This document shows positions 6,406-8,934 of a stretch of DNA of 8,934 nucleotides, in pieces. The translations under genes and the position numbers were made by a program. The stretch is from the NCBI GenBank assembly GCA_003452965.1, contig DMMW01000063.1:58931-67864 (forward strand). The letters are read 5' to 3'. Under the pieces are notes generated by a model that ran no database searches, was not told where the DNA came from, and saw nothing but the letters and a program-made list of their open reading frames with translations. Every line of letters begins with the position of its first letter. The first letter of the stretch is position 1. Source of the DNA: Elusimicrobiota bacterium (GTDB taxonomy: Bacteria; Elusimicrobiota; UBA8919).

Positions 6406-7284
6406 TTACAGTCCCGCCATGTCAAGTATTTTTGATACTTTATCATCCCAGCCAAGAGGCATAAGATGAATTCCTTCGCAATGTGGTTTAAGTTCTTTAA
6501 TTAAACGGGCGGCAATCTCAATTCCGGTTTGTCCCGACTTTGTTTTTTCTTTATCCTTTTTTAATTCTTCAATCAAACTATCAGGAACATGTATACCCGC
6601 TACATTTTCATTCATATATTTTGCCATACCGACCGTTTTTAATATTACTATTCCTGCCATAATAGGCACTCCAAATTGTTTTGCTTTTTCAATAAACTTA
6701 ACAAATTTATCAACTTCATAAACAGCTTGTGTTTGAAAAAACTGGGCGCCGGCTTTGACTTTTTTTTCCATCTTAATAAGTTGCGGTTCCAAGGGTTCAG
6801 AGCATGGTGACACTACTGCACCTATACAAAATCTCGGTGGTTCACCATCAAGTTTATTTCCTGCGATATCCACTCCTTCCTCAAGTTTTTTTACGGTATG
6901 GATAAGTGAAACAGAATCCAAATCAAAAACAGATTTTGCTTGAGGATGATCGCCAAGTTTTGTGTGGTCGCCGGTAAGCAAGAGCAGGTTTTCAATTCCG
7001 AATGCAGCAGCACTTAAAATATCCGATTGAAGTGCAATTCTATTTCTGTCACGACATACAACCTGATAAACGGGCTCAATATTTTTGTCTTTCAAAAAGT
7101 GGCAGGTTGCTAAAGAACCAAACCGCATAACGGAAGATTGATTATCTGTTACATTTATTGCAGACACTCTTCCTTTTAGCATTTCTGCTTCATGAAGTAT
7201 TTTTTCTAAGTGAAAACCCTTTGGAGGACCTATCTCTGATGTCACAACAAATTTTTTTTGTTCAAATAATTCTGACAGTTTCAT
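6406..7284 (-). CDS. metF: methylenetetrahydrofolate reductase catalytic subunit MetF
   Basis: The FAD-dependent TIM-barrel enzyme reduces 5,10-methylene-THF to 5-methyl-THF. Its 292 residues are close to the usual MetF length. E17 in TSEIGPP (15-21) matches the catalytic Glu of E. coli MetF. VTDNQSS (45-51), LLLTGDH (101-107) and FFQTQAVY (182-189) are further family motifs around the flavin and folate sites. The ATG at 7284 follows an AGGAG site with 9-nt spacing. metV and an rnfC-like gene lie upstream, so the enzyme is probably the multi-subunit anaerobic type in which MetF receives electrons through MetV and RnfC2 rather than from NAD(P)H directly. The spacing to metV is 78 nt, the widest in this operon, with nothing obvious in it. 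fchA follows after 1 nt. Confidence 0.96.
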   Translation of the reverse strand: MKLSELFEQKKFVVTSEIGPPKGFHLEKILHEAEMLKGRVSAINVTDNQSSVMRFGSLATCHFLKDKNIEPVYQVVCRDRNRIALQSDILSAAAFGIENLLLLTGDHTKLGDHPQAKSVFDLDSVSLIHTVKKLEEGVDIAGNKLDGEPPRFCIGAVVSPCSEPLEPQLIKMEKKVKAGAQFFQTQAVYEVDKFVKFIEKAKQFGVPIMAGIVILKTVGMAKYMNENVAGIHVPDSLIEELKKDKEKTKSGQTGIEIAARLIKELKPHCEGIHLMPLGWDDKVSKILDMAGL

Positions 7285-7293
7285 AATTTTAAA

Positions 7294-7298
7294 CTCCT
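7294..7298 (-). promoter_or_regulatory. metF ribosome binding site
   Basis: AGGAG on the minus strand, 9 nt upstream of the metF ATG at 7284. It is the clearest Shine-Dalgarno core in the window and supports independent translation of metF after the 78-nt gap. Confidence 0.8.
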
Positions 7299-7362
7299 GA
7301 TTACATAGATATTAAGAGACGATTACACAAATTTAACTACGAGCCCTAACCTTTATAATTGT

Positions 7363-7962
7363 TTATAAGTTCGAATAATCTCTAATTAGAATCTCTTCTT
7401 TTGGTTTCTTATTTAATTTTAATAACCTATTATATATTTTTTCCCATCCACAATCAAAATCTTTATTGACTTCGCATTTGCCGTTTTTAGCACCGCCGCA
7501 TGAACCGTTTAATAATCCTTTGGAACACGCTGTTATAGGACAAATACCGGCAGTATAATTTAAATAGCAATTACCGCACTGTGCACAATTGTAGTTTTGT
7601 ACGGTTAGACCTTGAAAACCATTAATATAAATAGTATCACAACCAGTAATTACTTTTTTATTTTCCAATAATGAAGCCATAACCTGCACTCCGACACCGC
7701 AAGAAAACACAAGAATTGTTTCCGCTTTCTCTATTTCCACTTTATGGTTGTTTATATATGCTTGGCTAAAATCTTGATTACATAAATAATCAATCTTTAA
7801 TCTACCGGTAATTTTATTCTTTTCTATATTTTCCGAAATAAATTTATCTATTTCAGTTTCAGGAAATAGAACCTCCTTACAACCTATACATTTAATAATA
7901 AAGGTAGAACCCGATAATTTTGATATAATTTCTTCCTTATTTTTAATCTGTGTAGTTAACAT
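7363..7962 (-). CDS. metV: MetV, cysteine-rich methylenetetrahydrofolate reductase subunit
   Basis: MetV is the small metal- and iron-sulfur-binding partner of MetF in anaerobic methylenetetrahydrofolate reductases; it is thought to pass electrons from an NADH-oxidising or other input module to the MetF flavin. The 199-residue protein has an N-terminal CIGC pair (C25, C28), further single cysteines (C61, C88, C108), then the diagnostic C-terminal block NCAQCGNC (125-132), GICPITAC (139-146) and LLNGSCGGAKNGKCEV (150-165), which is the MTHFR C-terminal cysteine-rich domain. The ATG at 7962 overlaps the end of the rnfC-like gene by 7 nt with AAGGA just ahead, which suggests coupled synthesis. 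An in-frame start at 8034 would place 24 extra residues over the rnfC coding region and does not look like the family N-terminus. Confidence 0.92.
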   Translation of the reverse strand: MLTTQIKNKEEIISKLSGSTFIIKCIGCKEVLFPETEIDKFISENIEKNKITGRLKIDYLCNQDFSQAYINNHKVEIEKAETILVFSCGVGVQVMASLLENKKVITGCDTIYINGFQGLTVQNYNCAQCGNCYLNYTAGICPITACSKGLLNGSCGGAKNGKCEVNKDFDCGWEKIYNRLLKLNKKPKEEILIRDYSNL

Positions 7963-8934
7963 AATTCCTTTTCCTGTTTTACAATGCTTACAATAGGTAT
8001 CTTTGAAGAGCATATATATTCGCAGCAACCGCACTCAATGCAAGATTTTACATCATGTTTTTTTGCTTCCTGCGGAGTATTTAACTGAAAATTTAAAACA
8101 TATTGCATCGGATAAAGTTCCATTGGACATACTTCGGCGCACCTACCACATTTTATGCATTTTCTGTCTTTATCAAATTCTATCTCAGTTTTTTCAAAAA
8201 CAATTATACCGGTAGTACCTTTGATAACGGGTGCTTCAATATTTTGTAAATTTATTCCCATCATTTGCCCACCCATCTTAATAACATAACCCTTGTTGAT
8301 TGATTCCGATGTGCCAAAACAATGTTCAATAATATTCTTGATTGGTGTTCCGATTTTAACCCTGTAGTTTCCTGGTTTTTTGCAATTCTTTCCCGAAACA
8401 GTTATTATCCTTTCAATAAGCGGGGTGCCGTTTATAATTGCATTATACACAGCGAATACGGTAGAAACATTTGAAACAACTACACCTACATCCAAAGGTA
8501 GCCCGCCGATAGGAACTTCACGATTAAGCAGTTTTTTGATTAACATCCGCTCTGCACCTTGCGGATATTTTGTTTTTATTAAGACAAACTCAATTTTGTT
8601 ATCTGAATTTTCAGCTACTAATTTTTCATAAGCATCCTTTTTATTGTCTTCTATTGCTATTATCGCCTTTTGGATATTTAAAATATTAAGTAATATCCTT
8701 GTTCCATGTAATATTTCCTTTGTATTTTCTAACATTATTCTGTAATCACCAGTCAAATAAGGCTCACACTCGCAACCGTTAAGAATCAGGGTATCTATAG
8801 GTTTAGGCGGCTTAAATTTAACATGGGTAGGAAACGCCGCGCCACCCATACCAACAATACCGTTGTCTTTTATAATATCCAACTTTTTTTCAGCTGATAA
8901 ATCTTCAGCGGTTTTATTCCAGTTTGAATTATCC
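7956..8934 (-). CDS. rnfC2: RnfC-type NADH-oxidising Fe-S subunit (RnfC2), 5' end cut by the window
   Basis: RnfC-family proteins oxidise NADH via FMN and pass electrons through two [4Fe-4S] clusters. Next to metV and metF, this one is most likely RnfC2, the NADH-input subunit of the A. woodii-type methylenetetrahydrofolate reductase, not part of a membrane Rnf complex. The 325 codons seen stay open to the window edge; a TTG at 8882 is not the start, since the residues before it (DNSNWNKTAEDLSAEKK) continue the family pattern. Features: GIVGMGGAAFPTHVKF (25-40, nucleotide/FMN region), NGCECEPYLTGDYRIM (52-67), an SLBB-like stretch (178-208), and two cluster motifs, C259-C262-C265-C269 then C298-C301-C304-C308 with an extra C303. 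About 100 N-terminal residues should be missing compared with usual RnfC. It overlaps metV by 7 nt. A true Rnf-complex RnfC is the alternative; no rnfD, G, E, A or B gene follows. Confidence 0.88.
   Translation of the reverse strand, partial: DNSNWNKTAEDLSAEKKLDIIKDNGIVGMGGAAFPTHVKFKPPKPIDTLILNGCECEPYLTGDYRIMLENTKEILHGTRILLNILNIQKAIIAIEDNKKDAYEKLVAENSDNKIEFVLIKTKYPQGAERMLIKKLLNREVPIGGLPLDVGVVVSNVSTVFAVYNAIINGTPLIERIITVSGKNCKKPGNYRVKIGTPIKNIIEHCFGTSESINKGYVIKMGGQMMGINLQNIEAPVIKGTTGIIVFEKTEIEFDKDRKCIKCGRCAEVCPMELYPMQYVLNFQLNTPQEAKKHDVKSCIECGCCEYICSSKIPIVSIVKQEKELC

Noticed and set aside
5896..6435. Plus-strand open frame of 179 codons opposite fchA
   Set aside because: It lies antisense to a well-supported gene, and its translation shows no recognisable family. 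It is a shadow of fchA codon use. Other plus-strand frames opposite the wzy-like genes (1124-1339, 1408-1767, 2638-2934) were rejected for the same reason.
8880..8882. TTG at 8882 as the start of the rnfC-like gene
   Set aside because: The frame stays open to the window edge and the 17 codons before TTG continue the RnfC pattern, so the gene simply begins outside the window.

Overview
The window is AT-rich (GC roughly one third by eye). All recognisable genes are on the minus strand, so they read from the right edge toward the left. It suggests an anaerobic, probably uncultured bacterium that moves one-carbon units on tetrahydrofolate. The large Wzy_C-plus-TPR membrane proteins bring to mind lineages such as Elusimicrobiota or Omnitrophota, but that is only an impression and no taxonomic marker is present.

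Right half (about 4780-8934): a five-gene folate C1 operon in the order rnfC-like (cut by the window edge), metV, metF, fchA, folD. MetF, MetV and an RnfC-type NADH/FMN/Fe-S subunit match the three-subunit methylenetetrahydrofolate reductase described from Acetobacterium woodii. FchA (methenyl-THF cyclohydrolase) and FolD (methylene-THF dehydrogenase) supply the two preceding steps. The operon therefore covers formyl-THF to methyl-THF, the methyl branch of the Wood-Ljungdahl pathway, except for formyl-THF synthetase. No CODH/ACS gene is visible, so acetogenesis, a reversed pathway, or methionine and C1 metabolism all remain possible. FolD has Gln where the catalytic cyclohydrolase Lys normally sits, and Glu at a second conserved active-site Asp. 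This fits a division of labour with the adjacent dedicated cyclohydrolase.

Centre (about 4414-4760): a near-perfect sigma70 promoter (TTGACA, 16 nt, TATAAT) lies inside an 11-bp inverted repeat and drives tRNA-Phe(GAA), followed by tRNA-Thr(CGU). Between the two tRNAs are two degenerate tRNA 5' halves. One has an 18-bp perfect palindrome in place of its D-loop.

Left half (186-4404): two tandem, paralogous O-antigen ligase/polymerase-like membrane proteins with C-terminal TPR domains. The first starts only 9 nt after the 3' end of tRNA-Thr, with no visible Shine-Dalgarno sequence, so it may be made from a processed tRNA-mRNA transcript. Positions 1-185 hold no convincing gene.
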